A stretch of DNA of 38,930 bases from JBNKWA01 sp050299555 (GCA_050299555.1 JBNKWA010000023.1:1-38930); one strand, 5' to 3'; shown: positions 7,263 through 18,262, counted from the first letter of the stretch. Notes: generated by a model from the letters alone, not told the origin. A program made the numbers and translations.

Positions 7263-7553
7263 TCAGGACAGCAGCGCGCCGAGCTTCATCGCCAGCCCCA
7301 TGTCGCCGTCGACCACCAGCCGCCCGCCCATGAAGGCGGCGGTGGGGTCGAGGTCGCCATCGAGCAGGCCCTTGAAGGTCTCGGCGTCGGCGGTCATGGT
7401 CACCTCGGTGTCGTCGTCGCCGGCGCGCACGCCATCGGCGTCGATCACGATCGCGCCTTCGCCGTCGATGACGAACTTGGCCGAGCCGTCGAAGCCGTCA
7501 TCGCCGATCTTTTCCTTCAGCGCGGCCACCGCCGCTTCCACCATTGCGCTCAT
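7263..7553 (-). CDS. SCP2 sterol-binding domain protein
   Basis: A 96-residue protein that is essentially one SCP2 (sterol carrier protein 2) domain, a small fold with a hydrophobic pocket for lipids or acyl-CoA. The pattern KFVIDGEGAIVIDADG, then DTEVTMTADAETFKGLLDGDLDPTAAFMGGRL and VDGDMGLAMKL, is characteristic. In bacteria such stand-alone domains are thought to bind or carry fatty acyl groups; the ligand here is unknown. The ATG at 7553 has only a weak ribosome site; an ATG at 7544 is possible. The lysophospholipase gene follows after five bases on the same strand, forming a two-gene unit. The TPR gene diverges upstream across a gap of about 68 bp. Confidence 0.9.
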   Translation of the reverse strand: MSAMVEAAVAALKEKIGDDGFDGSAKFVIDGEGAIVIDADGVRAGDDDTEVTMTADAETFKGLLDGDLDPTAAFMGGRLVVDGDMGLAMKLGALLS

Positions 7554-7621
7554 CTTTTTCGCGTTCTCCGCATATTGGGGCCGCCTCGCCCCTCGATTTT
7601 CGCCGATCCGGTGCTAACCTA

Positions 7622-8218
7622 ATGGGCATGGACAGACCAAGAAAGCGTTTCCTGCCTGTCGCCGCCGCGTCGGTGGTGGTGCTCGGCTGGGCCGTTCCGG
7701 CGCCGGCCCCGGCGCAATCGCTGAGCGCCATGGCGGGCGAGGCCGAGGAGCTCGACGCGCTGTTCGTCGAGCTGAAGAGCCCCGACACCCGCGACTGGGA
7801 AAGCGTCGAGCAGCGCATCATCCGGCACTGGACGCATTCGGGGTCGGCTTCGGCGGACCTGTTGCTGCAACGCGGGCAGGAGGCGCTGGAGGCCGGCGAG
7901 TTCGAGGCGGCGATCGAGCATTTCTCGGCGCTGATCGACCATGCGCCGGAATTCGCCGAGGCCTGGAACGGGCGGGCGACGGCGTTCTACATGGTCGACG
8001 AATACGGGCTGGCGATCGACGACGTGGCTCATGTGCTGGCGCTGAACCCGCGCCATTTCGGCGCCCTTGCGGGGCTTGGCACCATGCTCGAGGAGATGGG
8101 CGACACCAAGAACGCGCTGGCCGCCTATCGCATGGCGGCGGCGTTGAACCCGCATCGCGAATCGCTGCAACAGGCCATCGGGCGGCTGCAAGGCCAGCTC
8201 GGCGAATCCACGCTCTAG
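7622..8218 (+). CDS. Secreted tetratricopeptide repeat protein
   Basis: A 198-residue periplasmic protein. A basic start (MDRPRKRF) and hydrophobic stretch are followed by APAPAQ, a good signal peptidase I site. The mature part holds about three TPR helix pairs: ADLLLQRGQEALEAGEFEAA, AEAWNGRATAFYMVDEYGLA and FGALAGLGTMLEEMGDTKNA, ending in RMAAALNPHR. TPR proteins act as protein-binding scaffolds; the partner is not known. ATG at 7622 and 7628 are both possible starts, neither with a strong ribosome site. The stop codon is 16 bp before the helicase gene, which has its own AGAAGG site, so the two may be co-transcribed. It diverges from the SCP2 gene. Confidence 0.85.
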   Translation: MGMDRPRKRFLPVAAASVVVLGWAVPAPAPAQSLSAMAGEAEELDALFVELKSPDTRDWESVEQRIIRHWTHSGSASADLLLQRGQEALEAGEFEAAIEHFSALIDHAPEFAEAWNGRATAFYMVDEYGLAIDDVAHVLALNPRHFGALAGLGTMLEEMGDTKNALAAYRMAAALNPHRESLQQAIGRLQGQLGESTL

Positions 8219-8234
8219 CAAGAAGGCGCCATCG

Positions 8235-11545
<3,311 letters not shown>

Positions 11546-11549
<4 letters not shown>

Positions 11550-11866
11550 GCGGCCGCTCGGACCCTGAAAGCAAGACGCCTCCTGATACCCAACGTGCCG
11601 ACAAATGGTTGTGGCAGGCGCGGCTTTACAAGTCGCGCAGCCTGGCGGCGCGCGAGGTCATGAACGGCCGGCTGAGGATCAATGGCGTCCGCGCCTCGCG
11701 CCCCGCCGCGCCGGTGCGCCCCGGCGACGTGCTGACGCTGGCGCGGGCCGGGCGCGTGGATGTGCTGCGGGTCGAGGCGCTGGCGCAGAGGCGCGGGCCG
11801 GCGACCGAGGCGCGGCTGCTCTATTCGGAGATCGCCCCCGAGGCTGGCAGCGGCGCACAGGGTTGA
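11546..11866 (+). CDS. S4-domain RNA-binding protein (Hsp15-like)
   Basis: A 106-residue protein with one S4 RNA-binding domain: RADKWLWQARLYKSRSLAAREVMNG, then LRINGVRASRPAAPVRPGDVLTL. This is the layout of Hsp15 (HslR), which in E. coli binds stalled 50S subunits carrying nascent chains and helps recycle them. Whether this protein does the same is inferred. The start is GTG at 11546, overlapping the helicase stop codon in a GTGA arrangement, so translation is coupled. The tail after about residue 85 is short and Gly/Glu-rich. The fdxA gene follows after 84 bp. Confidence 0.88.
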
Positions 11867-11950
11867 TCGCTTCGCCCCTTGATGGCCGCCGCTGCCCGTG
11901 CCATCTAGTGGCTCGGCCCGAAAGCAGACCGATTTCGTAGGGAATACGCC

Positions 11951-12289
11951 ATGACCTATGTCGTCACCGACAATTGCATCAGGTGCAAGTACACCGATTG
12001 CGTCGAGGTGTGCCCGGTCGACTGCTTCTACGAAGGCGAGAACATGCTCGTCATCCATCCCGACGAGTGCATCGACTGCGGCGTGTGCGAGCCGGAATGC
12101 CCGGCCGACGCGATCCGCCCCGACACCGAGTCGGGCATGGAGGACTGGGTGGACTTCAACCGGAAGTACTCCGAGCAATGGCCGGTGCTGACGGTGAAGC
12201 GCGATCCGCCGCCGGATGCGGAGAAATACGACGGCGAGACCGGCAAGCTGGAGAAGTACTTTTCCGAGGCCCCGGGCGAGGGCAGCTAG
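11951..12289 (+). CDS. fdxA: 7Fe ferredoxin FdxA
   Basis: A 112-residue FdxA-type ferredoxin carrying one [3Fe-4S] and one [4Fe-4S] cluster; it moves electrons in the cytoplasm. The N-terminal cluster region CIRCKYTDCVEVCPVDCF and the second motif CIDCGVCEPECP are complete. The C-terminal part (DWVDFNRKYSEQWPVLTVKRDPPPDAE) is the usual extension of this alphaproteobacterial type. The ATG at 11951 is preceded by AGGGAA. The electron donor and acceptor cannot be read from the sequence. It lies downstream of the helicase/S4 pair and 444 bp before carD, an order I recall from other Rhodobacterales. Confidence 0.95.
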   Translation: MTYVVTDNCIRCKYTDCVEVCPVDCFYEGENMLVIHPDECIDCGVCEPECPADAIRPDTESGMEDWVDFNRKYSEQWPVLTVKRDPPPDAEKYDGETGKLEKYFSEAPGEGS

Positions 12290-12733
12290 GGGCGCAAGGG
12301 CGTTCCGGGGGGCCTTCGGGGCGGCCTTCGGGGCGACGGATCCGGGGGCAGTTGCGGCGAATCGGGCCAACTGTGCGTTCTGTCACAGTCGCGCCGATCT
12401 GTGGCCGCTATGCTGCTTTGCCGAAAAAATGAACACATTTGTTGCGGTGCGGCCATGCTGACGCCGCCTCCCGACGCGTGCGGGGGTTCAAATGTGTCAA
12501 TTCTTTTGCTATATTCCTCTCAGAGAATTCGAAGGCGGAAAGGGAGCAGTCTGCCACCAAAAGGCAGGGCGCCACATCATTCCGAGATGGAGGGGGCTGA
12601 TCGGACTCGTTTTCAACGAGGGTTCGCATGCGCCCCTGACCGCAGTCGAACCGACCCAGTCGAAGGTGCCGGCAAGCCCGGCGCCGTACCGTAGCAAGCT
12701 AACGCCCCGGATTCGGGAGAGGATCGAGAACCT
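12290..12733 (+). promoter_or_regulatory. fdxA-carD intergenic region with probable carD promoter and long leader
   Basis: This 444-bp gap has no credible gene. Near its start a short direct repeat of GGCCTTCGGGGC occurs twice (about 12319-12344). A sigma-70-like promoter is visible at TTCAAA (12487-12492), a 17-base spacer and TATATT (12510-12515), in a locally AT-rich stretch. A transcript from there would have a leader of roughly 210 bases before carD. Within it CTGCC and GGCAG (around 12551-12567) can form a small hairpin. No known riboswitch is recognised. Confidence 0.5.
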
Positions 12734-13249
12734 ATGAGCAAAGCCAAGAAAGCATCCGACTTCCGGCCGAACGATCACGTTGTCTATCCCGCGCACGGGG
12801 TAGGGCGGATCGTGTCGATCGAGGAGCAGGAAGTCGCCGGCATCCACTTGGAGATGTTCGTGATCTCGTTCGAGAAGGACAAGATGACGCTGCGGGTGCC
12901 CACCAGCAAGGCTGCGGCGGTGGGCATGCGCTCGCTGTCGACGCCGGACATCGTGTCCAAGGCCATGGACACGCTGAAGGGCCGGGCCCGGGTCAAGCGC
13001 GCCATGTGGTCGCGCCGTGCCCAGGAGTACGAGCAGAAGATCAACTCGGGCGATCTGATCTCCATCGCCGAGGTGGTGCGCGACCTGCACCGCACCGACG
13101 AGCAGCGCGAGCAGTCCTATTCCGAGCGTCAGCTTTACGAGGCGGCGCTGGAGCGGCTGACCCGCGAGGTCGCGGCCGTGGACGGCATCGACGAGCGCCA
13201 GGCCCACACGATGGTGGGCGAGGTGCTGGAAAGCCGCATCGCCGCCTGA
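12734..13249 (+). CDS. carD: CarD family transcriptional regulator
   Basis: A 171-residue CarD/CdnL-type protein, which binds the RNA polymerase beta subunit and DNA and stabilises open promoter complexes, mainly at ribosomal and housekeeping promoters. The N-terminal RNA-polymerase-interacting domain begins FRPNDHVVYPAHGVGRIVSIE (about 10-30). The helical C-terminal DNA-binding part includes KGRARVKRAMWSRRAQEYEQKINSGD and SYSERQLYEAALERLTREVA. Length is normal. The ATG is preceded by GGGAGAGGAT about ten bases upstream. A clear intrinsic terminator follows (13278-13301). Confidence 0.94.
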   Translation: MSKAKKASDFRPNDHVVYPAHGVGRIVSIEEQEVAGIHLEMFVISFEKDKMTLRVPTSKAAAVGMRSLSTPDIVSKAMDTLKGRARVKRAMWSRRAQEYEQKINSGDLISIAEVVRDLHRTDEQREQSYSERQLYEAALERLTREVAAVDGIDERQAHTMVGEVLESRIAA

Positions 13250-13277
13250 CCGGGCGGCCGCCGGAACCGGACGACAG

Positions 13278-13301
13278 GGCGCCCTTCGCGGGCGCCTTTT
13301 T
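13278..13301 (+). terminator. Intrinsic terminator of carD
   Basis: A perfect 7-bp stem GGCGCCC (13278-13284) and GGGCGCC (13290-13296) with loop TTCGC is followed at once by five T residues (13297-13301) and TCG-TTT. It begins 28 bp after the carD stop codon. This is the clearest rho-independent terminator in the window; most other gene ends here have hairpins without a T tract. Confidence 0.88.
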
Positions 13302-13351
13302 CGTTTGCGGCGGCTGGATGCGGGGCGGGCCGGGGCAGGGCGGGGAGAGGT

Positions 13352-13425
13352 TGGAGGTGACGGCCGGAATCGAACCGGCATACACGGATTTGCAATCCGC
13401 TGCGTAACCATTCCGCCACGTCACC
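13352..13425 (-). tRNA. tRNA-Cys (GCA anticodon)
   Basis: Read on the minus strand, the 7-bp acceptor stem GGTGACG (13425-13419) pairs with CGTCACC (13362-13356), followed by discriminator T and an encoded CCA (13354-13352). The anticodon arm is GGATT-GCA-AATCC, giving anticodon GCA for cysteine. The T arm is GCCGGTTCGATTCCGGC. The total is 74 bases including CCA. It lies between carD and the PIMT gene, antisense to both. Confidence 0.95.
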
Positions 13426-13597
13426 ATCGGCGCCGGGCAGGGGCTGCCCGGACCGGTGGAGCCTATAGCAACGGCCCCGGGCGGTGGCAAGGCAGCTTGC
13501 GCGTTGCCCCGGCGCGGCGAGTGTGGCAATAACCGGCCACCGGCGGGCTTATCCTCCGCCGCGGCAAGGGTTTGCTCACGAGGACCGACGAGGGCCG

Positions 13598-14251
13598 ATG
13601 ACCGATTTCAACGCCGCGCGACTGGCCATGGTCGACAACCAGATCCGCCCCTCCGATGTCACCGCCTATCCGGTCATCGACGCCATGCTTTCGGTGGCGC
13701 GCGAGGATTTCGTGCCCGGCACGCTGCGCGACGTCGCCTATCTCGGCGAGCATCTGCCGCTGGGCGAGGGCCGGGTGCTGCTGGACCCGCGGGTCGCCGG
13801 CAAGATGCTGGACGCGCTGGCCATCGGGCCGTCCGACCTGGTGCTCGATATCGGCGCCGGGCTCGGCTATTCGACGGCGGTGATCGCCCGGCTCTGCGAG
13901 GTGGTGGTGGGCGTCGAGGAGAATCCCGAGTTCGCCGCCCAGGCCCTGCGCACGCTGGGCGACAAGGGCGTCGACAATTCGGTGATCCACGAGGGGCCGC
14001 TGGCCGCGGGCGCCCCCGAGCACGGGCCCTATGACGTCATCGTCCTGGAGGGGGCGGTGGAAAGCCTGCCCGAGGCGCTGACGGCGCAACTGAAGGATGG
14101 CGGCCGGATCGGGGCCATCTTCACCACCGGCGGTGCCGGCGCCATGCGGCTGGGCATCAAGTCGGATGGCAGGATTTCCTGGCGCCGCATGTTCGACTGC
14201 GCCGCGCCGCTGTTGCCCGGATTCGCACAGCCGGCCGAATTCCGTTTCTGA
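13598..14251 (+). CDS. Protein-L-isoaspartate O-methyltransferase family protein
   Basis: A 217-residue SAM-dependent methyltransferase of the PIMT family, which methylates isoaspartyl residues in damaged proteins so that they revert to aspartate. Motifs: MVDNQIRPSDVTAYPVIDAM at the start, then LLDPRVAGKMLDAL, the SAM-binding loop VLDIGAGLGYSTAVIA (about 82-97), VVGVEENPEF, and YDVIVLEGAVESLPEAL. The usual PIMT substrate-side residues are divergent, as in the Rhodobacterales group located next to tolC, so enzymatic activity on isoaspartate is not certain. The ATG at 13598 has ACGAGG upstream. It is followed by the tolC homologue after 96 bp in the same orientation. Confidence 0.88.
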   Translation: MTDFNAARLAMVDNQIRPSDVTAYPVIDAMLSVAREDFVPGTLRDVAYLGEHLPLGEGRVLLDPRVAGKMLDALAIGPSDLVLDIGAGLGYSTAVIARLCEVVVGVEENPEFAAQALRTLGDKGVDNSVIHEGPLAAGAPEHGPYDVIVLEGAVESLPEALTAQLKDGGRIGAIFTTGGAGAMRLGIKSDGRISWRRMFDCAAPLLPGFAQPAEFRF

Positions 14252-14347
14252 GCGGCCGCGGCGACTTGATGTCCGGCGCCGGATGCTTAGCCTAGCATCC
14301 ATGCCCGGGGCCGCAGCGACGGACCCGGCGAGCAGGAGGGGATACCG

Positions 14348-15745
14348 ATGCTTGCCATGACCAGATTCGCAGCCCGTGCGGCTGTCGTCGTCGCCCTTGC
14401 GGCCGCTGCGGCGCCGGGGCAGGCGCAGACCTTGCGCGACACCCTGGTGCAGGCGTACCGGACCAGCCCGGTCCTGGAAGCCCAGCGCGCCGTGCTGGCG
14501 GCCACCAACGAGGGTATCGCCCAGGTTCGGGCACGGCGCCGGCCGCAGGTCGAGGGCTCGGCCACGGCCGCCCTCTCGGACAGCTCGGTCGGCGATTCCC
14601 GCGACAGCTATTCCGTCGGCATCGATGCCTCGCTCCTGCTTTACGACCACGGCCGCACCGCGGCGGCGCTGAACGCCGCCGAGGCCCAGGTCGGCGCCAG
14701 CCTTGCCGATCTGCGCGCGGTCGAACAGAACGTGCTTCTGGATGCCGCCACCGCCTTTCTCGACATCCGCCGCGATGCCCAGCTTGTCAGCCTGTCGCAG
14801 AGCAATGTCGACGTGCTCGGCCAGCAGGTGCGGGCGACCCAGGACCGCTTCGAGGTCGGCGAGGTGACATTGACCGATGTCAGCCTCGCCCAGGCACGCC
14901 AGGCCGCGGCACGCAGCACGCTGGCGGCGAGCGAGGGCCAGCTCCGGTTGTCTCGGGACCGCTATCAGGCGGTGGTGGGCGTTCCGCCGGGCGCGCTGGC
15001 GCCGCCGCCGCCGGCGCCGCTGATGCCCGGAACCCTGGCCGATGCCGAGGCCATTTCCATGCGCGAACACCCCGCCCTTGCCGCCGCGCGCCTGCGCGAG
15101 TTGGCGGCCAGCCATGACCTGGAGCGGGCCCGCCGCGACTTCGGCCCCAGCGCCGGGGTCAACGGCTCGGTCCAGTACGGCATAGGCCAGGGCCAGCTCG
15201 ACCAGGACGTGCTGTCGGCGCAGGTGGGGCTGCAGGCGACGATTCCGATCTATTCCGGCGGCCAGCTGGAAAGCGCCACCCGCCAGGCCGAGGCGGTGCT
15301 GGCCCAGCGCAAGGCGCAGCTGCAGTCGACCGCACGCAGCGTGCGTCAGGGCGTCGCCGCCGCCTGGAGCAACATCGCCGTCGCCAAGGCCTCGATCACC
15401 GCCTCGAGGCAGCAGGTCGAGGCGGCCGAGATCGCCGTCAGCGGCGTGCGCGAGGAGGCGTCGCTGGGGGCGCGGACCACGCTCGACGTGCTCGACCGCG
15501 AGCAGGAGCTGCGCGATGCCCAGTTCAGCCTGGTCTCGGCCCAGCGCGACGAATACGTGGCCGCCTTTTCGCTTCTCTCGGCGATGGGGCTGCTGTCGGT
15601 GACCCATCTCAACCTGGGGATCGCGCCTTACGATCCCGGCATGGTGGTCAGCGAGAGCGGCAAGAACCCGCCGACCGCAGCCGGCGTCAATGGTTTTGAC
15701 GGCAGTGTGGTGGACCGGATAAGCGACCGGTGGGGGAAGAATTGA
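14348..15745 (+). CDS. tolC: TolC-type outer membrane efflux/secretion protein
   Basis: A 465-residue outer membrane factor of the TolC family, the trimeric channel used by type I secretion and RND or MFS efflux systems. A signal peptide (1-27, cut after GQA) is followed by TLRDTLVQAYRTSPVLEAQRA and the two long internally repeated helical halves typical of TolC, with SLLLYDHGR and TIPIYSGGQL marking the two beta-strand regions. It ends with an extra, less conserved tail (PPTAAGVNGFDG). GGAGGGG lies just before the ATG at 14348. No inner-membrane partner or membrane fusion protein is encoded in the window, so it presumably serves systems encoded elsewhere. Confidence 0.93.
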   Translation: MLAMTRFAARAAVVVALAAAAAPGQAQTLRDTLVQAYRTSPVLEAQRAVLAATNEGIAQVRARRRPQVEGSATAALSDSSVGDSRDSYSVGIDASLLLYDHGRTAAALNAAEAQVGASLADLRAVEQNVLLDAATAFLDIRRDAQLVSLSQSNVDVLGQQVRATQDRFEVGEVTLTDVSLAQARQAAARSTLAASEGQLRLSRDRYQAVVGVPPGALAPPPPAPLMPGTLADAEAISMREHPALAAARLRELAASHDLERARRDFGPSAGVNGSVQYGIGQGQLDQDVLSAQVGLQATIPIYSGGQLESATRQAEAVLAQRKAQLQSTARSVRQGVAAAWSNIAVAKASITASRQQVEAAEIAVSGVREEASLGARTTLDVLDREQELRDAQFSLVSAQRDEYVAAFSLLSAMGLLSVTHLNLGIAPYDPGMVVSESGKNPPTAAGVNGFDGSVVDRISDRWGKN

Positions 15746-15778
15746 CGCGGGGTGGACAACCCGGAAGGAGTTGCCCGC

Positions 15779-16879
15779 ATGGCTGACGAAGACGACCCCA
15801 CGCCACCGGCGGCGCCAGCAGTGGCGCCCGAGGCGGTGACTCCGGCCCCGGAAGATGCACCGGTGGGTTCGACTGCGGGTCTGACCGGTGAGCCGGCCGG
15901 TGCGCATGCATCCGGCGATCGGCAGGAACCGCCCGGCGCGCATGGATCCGGCGATCGGCAGGAACCGCCCGGCGGCGACGAGAGCGTGCCTGGGGACGCC
16001 GAGCCGACTGCGGATGCCGGCGACGGCCCGCCCGGGCAGGGCGCTCAGGACATCAACGACGTGCTGGAGTCGATCCGGCGCCTGGTCGCGGAAGAGGCGC
16101 AGTCGGTGCGCGAGCCGGCGGTCGCGCCGGTGCCGGTGGTGCCTGCCGCCGCGCCGCTGCGGCTGACGCCGGCGCAGACCGTGGTGCGGCAGGATGCGGC
16201 GGAGTCGGAGCCGATCCGGGGGCCCTGGCAGGACACGGCCGCAGAGGATGGTACCGAAGACATCGCGGCAGAGGGCGAGGCCGGGACGCAGGCCGAAGGC
16301 GAGGCGGAGCCGGCAGACGTGATCCCCGCCAGCGAGGACGAGAAGACCGACCTCGGTGCGCCGGACGAGACCTATTTCGAATATGTCTCGGGCGATCCGG
16401 GCGCGCCGGATGCCAACCCGGATGCCAGCGCGGACGTGGTCCCGGCTCCGGCGCCGGAGATGTCGGCCGACGAGGCCGATGCGGTGGCCGACGCCGCGCC
16501 GGAGGAAGACGAGGATGCCGCCGGGCCGGCGCTGATGCTGCACGCGGTGCCGGCGCCCGAGCCGATGGAAGACGCCGCCGCCGACGATGCCGGCGCGCCG
16601 GGCGAGGCCGAGGATGGCGACGATGGCTACCAGGACCGGACCCACGATGACGGGGCCCAAGATGACGGGGCCTATGATGACGGGGGCTATGATGATGGGG
16701 AGGCGGGGCCGCCCTACGGGCTGCACGCCGATGACGAGGCGGCGCTCAGGATCATGGTGGGCCAGATCATCCGGGACGAGCTGCAGGGCGAGCTCGGCGC
16801 GGTGATGACCCGCAACCTGCGCCGGCTGGTGCGCCAGGAGATTGCCCGCGCCCTCAACCCCGGCGTGGACGACGACTGA
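15779..16879 (+). CDS. Low-complexity acidic protein with PopZ-like DVLxSIRRLV motif
   Basis: A 366-residue, mostly disordered Ala/Pro/Glu/Asp-rich protein. Two short ordered parts stand out: INDVLESIRRLVAEEAQ (about 93-110), which matches the N-terminal helix motif of PopZ/DUF2497 proteins, and a C-terminal helical segment (about 320-361) including ALRIMVGQIIRDELQGELG and RNLRRLVRQEIARALN, which is common in Rhodobacterales proteins next to tolC. PopZ organises cell poles by self-assembly; that role is possible here but unproven. DNA-level tandem repeats lie in the linker: a 36-bp unit twice (15899-15970) and a 15-bp unit four times (16646-16705). The ATG at 15779 has AAGGAG eight bases upstream and is chosen over an in-frame GTG at 15752. 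Confidence 0.75.
   Translation: MADEDDPTPPAAPAVAPEAVTPAPEDAPVGSTAGLTGEPAGAHASGDRQEPPGAHGSGDRQEPPGGDESVPGDAEPTADAGDGPPGQGAQDINDVLESIRRLVAEEAQSVREPAVAPVPVVPAAAPLRLTPAQTVVRQDAAESEPIRGPWQDTAAEDGTEDIAAEGEAGTQAEGEAEPADVIPASEDEKTDLGAPDETYFEYVSGDPGAPDANPDASADVVPAPAPEMSADEADAVADAAPEEDEDAAGPALMLHAVPAPEPMEDAAADDAGAPGEAEDGDDGYQDRTHDDGAQDDGAYDDGGYDDGEAGPPYGLHADDEAALRIMVGQIIRDELQGELGAVMTRNLRRLVRQEIARALNPGVDDD
15899..15970 (+). repeat. 36-bp in-frame tandem repeat
   Basis: Two adjacent 36-bp copies differ at only a few bases and encode GAHASGDRQEPP and GAHGSGDRQEPP in the disordered linker of the PopZ-like protein. This is a recent in-frame duplication, likely to vary in number between strains. Confidence 0.85.
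16646..16705 (+). repeat. 15-bp in-frame tandem repeat
   Basis: GATGACGGGG-type units begin at 16646, 16661, 16676 and 16691, encoding a DDGAQ/DDGAY/DDGGY/DDGEA series in the acidic linker just before the C-terminal helical domain of the PopZ-like protein. Confidence 0.8.
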
Positions 16880-16903
16880 CCGGAGGGGCGGGGCCGACCG
16901 GAA

Positions 16904-16938
16904 CCCGGGGCGCCCCCGACCGCCCACCCTCGCGCGCC
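16904..16938. repeat. Module 2 GC-rich repeat, degenerate copy 3
   Basis: The left arm (CCCGGGGCGC) and the loop with CCGCCCACCCTCGCG match other module 2 copies, but the right arm is not preserved as a perfect stem. It lies 25 bp after the stop codon of the PopZ-like gene and 41 bp before module 1 copy C. Confidence 0.55.
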
Positions 16939-16978
16939 ACCCTTGCGACGCTGGCACGATCGGCTTCGCCCTGCCAAT

Positions 16979-17167
16979 GTCCAAGCGATAAATTGTTTTG
17001 AATCAATGGCTTGCCCGGCGTCCCCATGGGGACAGCAGGCGCGGGCCCGGCTGGCAGCAGCCGAACCGGCAGCCCAAGCGGCGATGCTTGCGCCTGTCCC
17101 CGCCGGGTGTCCCCACGAAAAGCGCCTTGAAATCAGTGCCTTGACCCCCCGTCCCCATGGGGACGCC
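16979..17167 (+). repeat. Module 1 dyad element, copy C
   Basis: The AT-rich block begins GTCCAA at 16979, a diverged GTTAAC, again exactly 41 bp before the first dyad GTCCCCATGGGGAC (17020-17033). GTCCCC half-sites are at 17096-17101 and 17109-17114, and TTGACCCCCC (17141-17150) abuts the second dyad (17151-17164). It fills the convergent gap between the PopZ-like gene and the DUF2235 gene. Confidence 0.88.
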
Positions 17168-17194
17168 GGCTTGGCCGGAGGATCCGGTCCCGGC

Positions 17195-18262
17195 TCAGGT
17201 CTGCAGGTGGCCTTCGGCGGCGGGATCCTCGGCCGGACCCTCGCCCATCGCCTCGGCGACGTAGCCGGTGCAGGCGGCCTTGGGCTGATAGGCCGGGACC
17301 GCCCGGCGCCGCAACTCGACGCTGGGATGCAGGCTTTCCGAGCGGTCGCGGCCGGCCGACCGCCGGGCCCGGTGCAGGAAATACTTGGCCGCGCCCCGCC
17401 AGCGCCCGACCATGGGCGCGGCCGGGTCGACCGGAAAGCGCGAGCGCCAGTCCCCGGGCAGCTTCAACCCCAGCGACTGCGCCCGCGACAGCATCCAGCA
17501 CAGCGGGATGTTGGCTAGAAGCCGCGCCTCGGGCCGGTCGCCGGTCTGGCCGCCGATATCGGCATGGGCGCCGGCGAACCAGACCTGTTCCAGCCGCCCG
17601 GACCAGTTGCGGCCGGCGCGCCACAGGATCGGCTCGTAGGCGGTGCGGGTCTCGTCCAGCGCCAGGGCCTGGAAGGCGTTCTTGACGTACTTGCCGAGGC
17701 CATGGTCATGGAATTCGGTGGCCATGGGCGCCAGCCGCGAGATCACCGGGTAGGGGATGCCGAGCGCCCGCACCGTATCCCAGACGCCGATCATCTGGAT
17801 CTCGACATGGCGGTGGCAGAAACGCTCGGAAAAGGTGACCGCGTGGTCGGTCAGCATGTCGGCCTCGTAGTAGCGGAAGGCCCGCAGCACCCGCCGCTCG
17901 GTCGCGTGATGGGCCTTGAGCAGGCCGATGCGGCCGATGAAGCCGGCCAGCGAGCGTACCGCATAGGCGCCGCGGGAAAAGCCGAAGAGCATGATCCGGT
18001 CGCCGGGATGATAGCGCGAGGCGAGCGTCGCATAACCGTGCTCGATGGAGAGGTTAACCCCCTCGCCGGCGGCGACGTTGACCCACTTGCTCCAGCCTTC
18101 GCCCTGCACGCCGGGGTCGTAGCCGACGGTCTGGTCGAGCCGCGGCCCCATCTCGTCGAGGAGCTTGTAGAGCAGGCCGGCGTTGGTCTCATGCCCCTCG
18201 GTGAGACGGCTGAGCGTCCCGTCGATGATGAAGACATGTGTACGCTGCGGACGCCGGTTCAT
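17195..18262 (-). CDS. DUF2235 alpha/beta hydrolase (Tle1-like domain)
   Basis: A 355-residue protein with the DUF2235 hydrolase domain, the fold shared with Tle1 phospholipase effectors of type VI secretion and many uncharacterised bacterial proteins. Markers are HVFIIDGTLSRL at the N-terminus (Asp14), the nucleophile motif GFSRGAYAVRSL with Ser96, MIGVWDTVRALG, and VWFAGAHADIGGQ containing the probable catalytic His. There is no signal peptide or PAAR/VgrG fusion, and no adjacent immunity-like lipoprotein, so an effector role is not shown; it may be a housekeeping hydrolase. The C-terminal 70 residues are not recognised. I chose the ATG at 18262 because the family starts here; an upstream GTG at 18298 exists. 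Confidence 0.85.
   Translation of the reverse strand: MNRRPQRTHVFIIDGTLSRLTEGHETNAGLLYKLLDEMGPRLDQTVGYDPGVQGEGWSKWVNVAAGEGVNLSIEHGYATLASRYHPGDRIMLFGFSRGAYAVRSLAGFIGRIGLLKAHHATERRVLRAFRYYEADMLTDHAVTFSERFCHRHVEIQMIGVWDTVRALGIPYPVISRLAPMATEFHDHGLGKYVKNAFQALALDETRTAYEPILWRAGRNWSGRLEQVWFAGAHADIGGQTGDRPEARLLANIPLCWMLSRAQSLGLKLPGDWRSRFPVDPAAPMVGRWRGAAKYFLHRARRSAGRDRSESLHPSVELRRRAVPAYQPKAACTGYVAEAMGEGPAEDPAAEGHLQT

Noticed and set aside
14348..15745. TolC next to the PIMT gene as part of a local secretion system for the metalloprotease
   Set aside because: No ABC transporter or membrane fusion protein is in the window and the genes are 14 kb apart; the link would be guesswork.
13463..16984. A 1173-codon minus-strand open frame, and similar long antisense frames (1429-2991 plus, 9153-11432 minus)
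   Set aside because: They lie antisense to clear genes with recognisable proteins; long stop-free frames are expected opposite very GC-rich coding sequence, and the translations show no domain.
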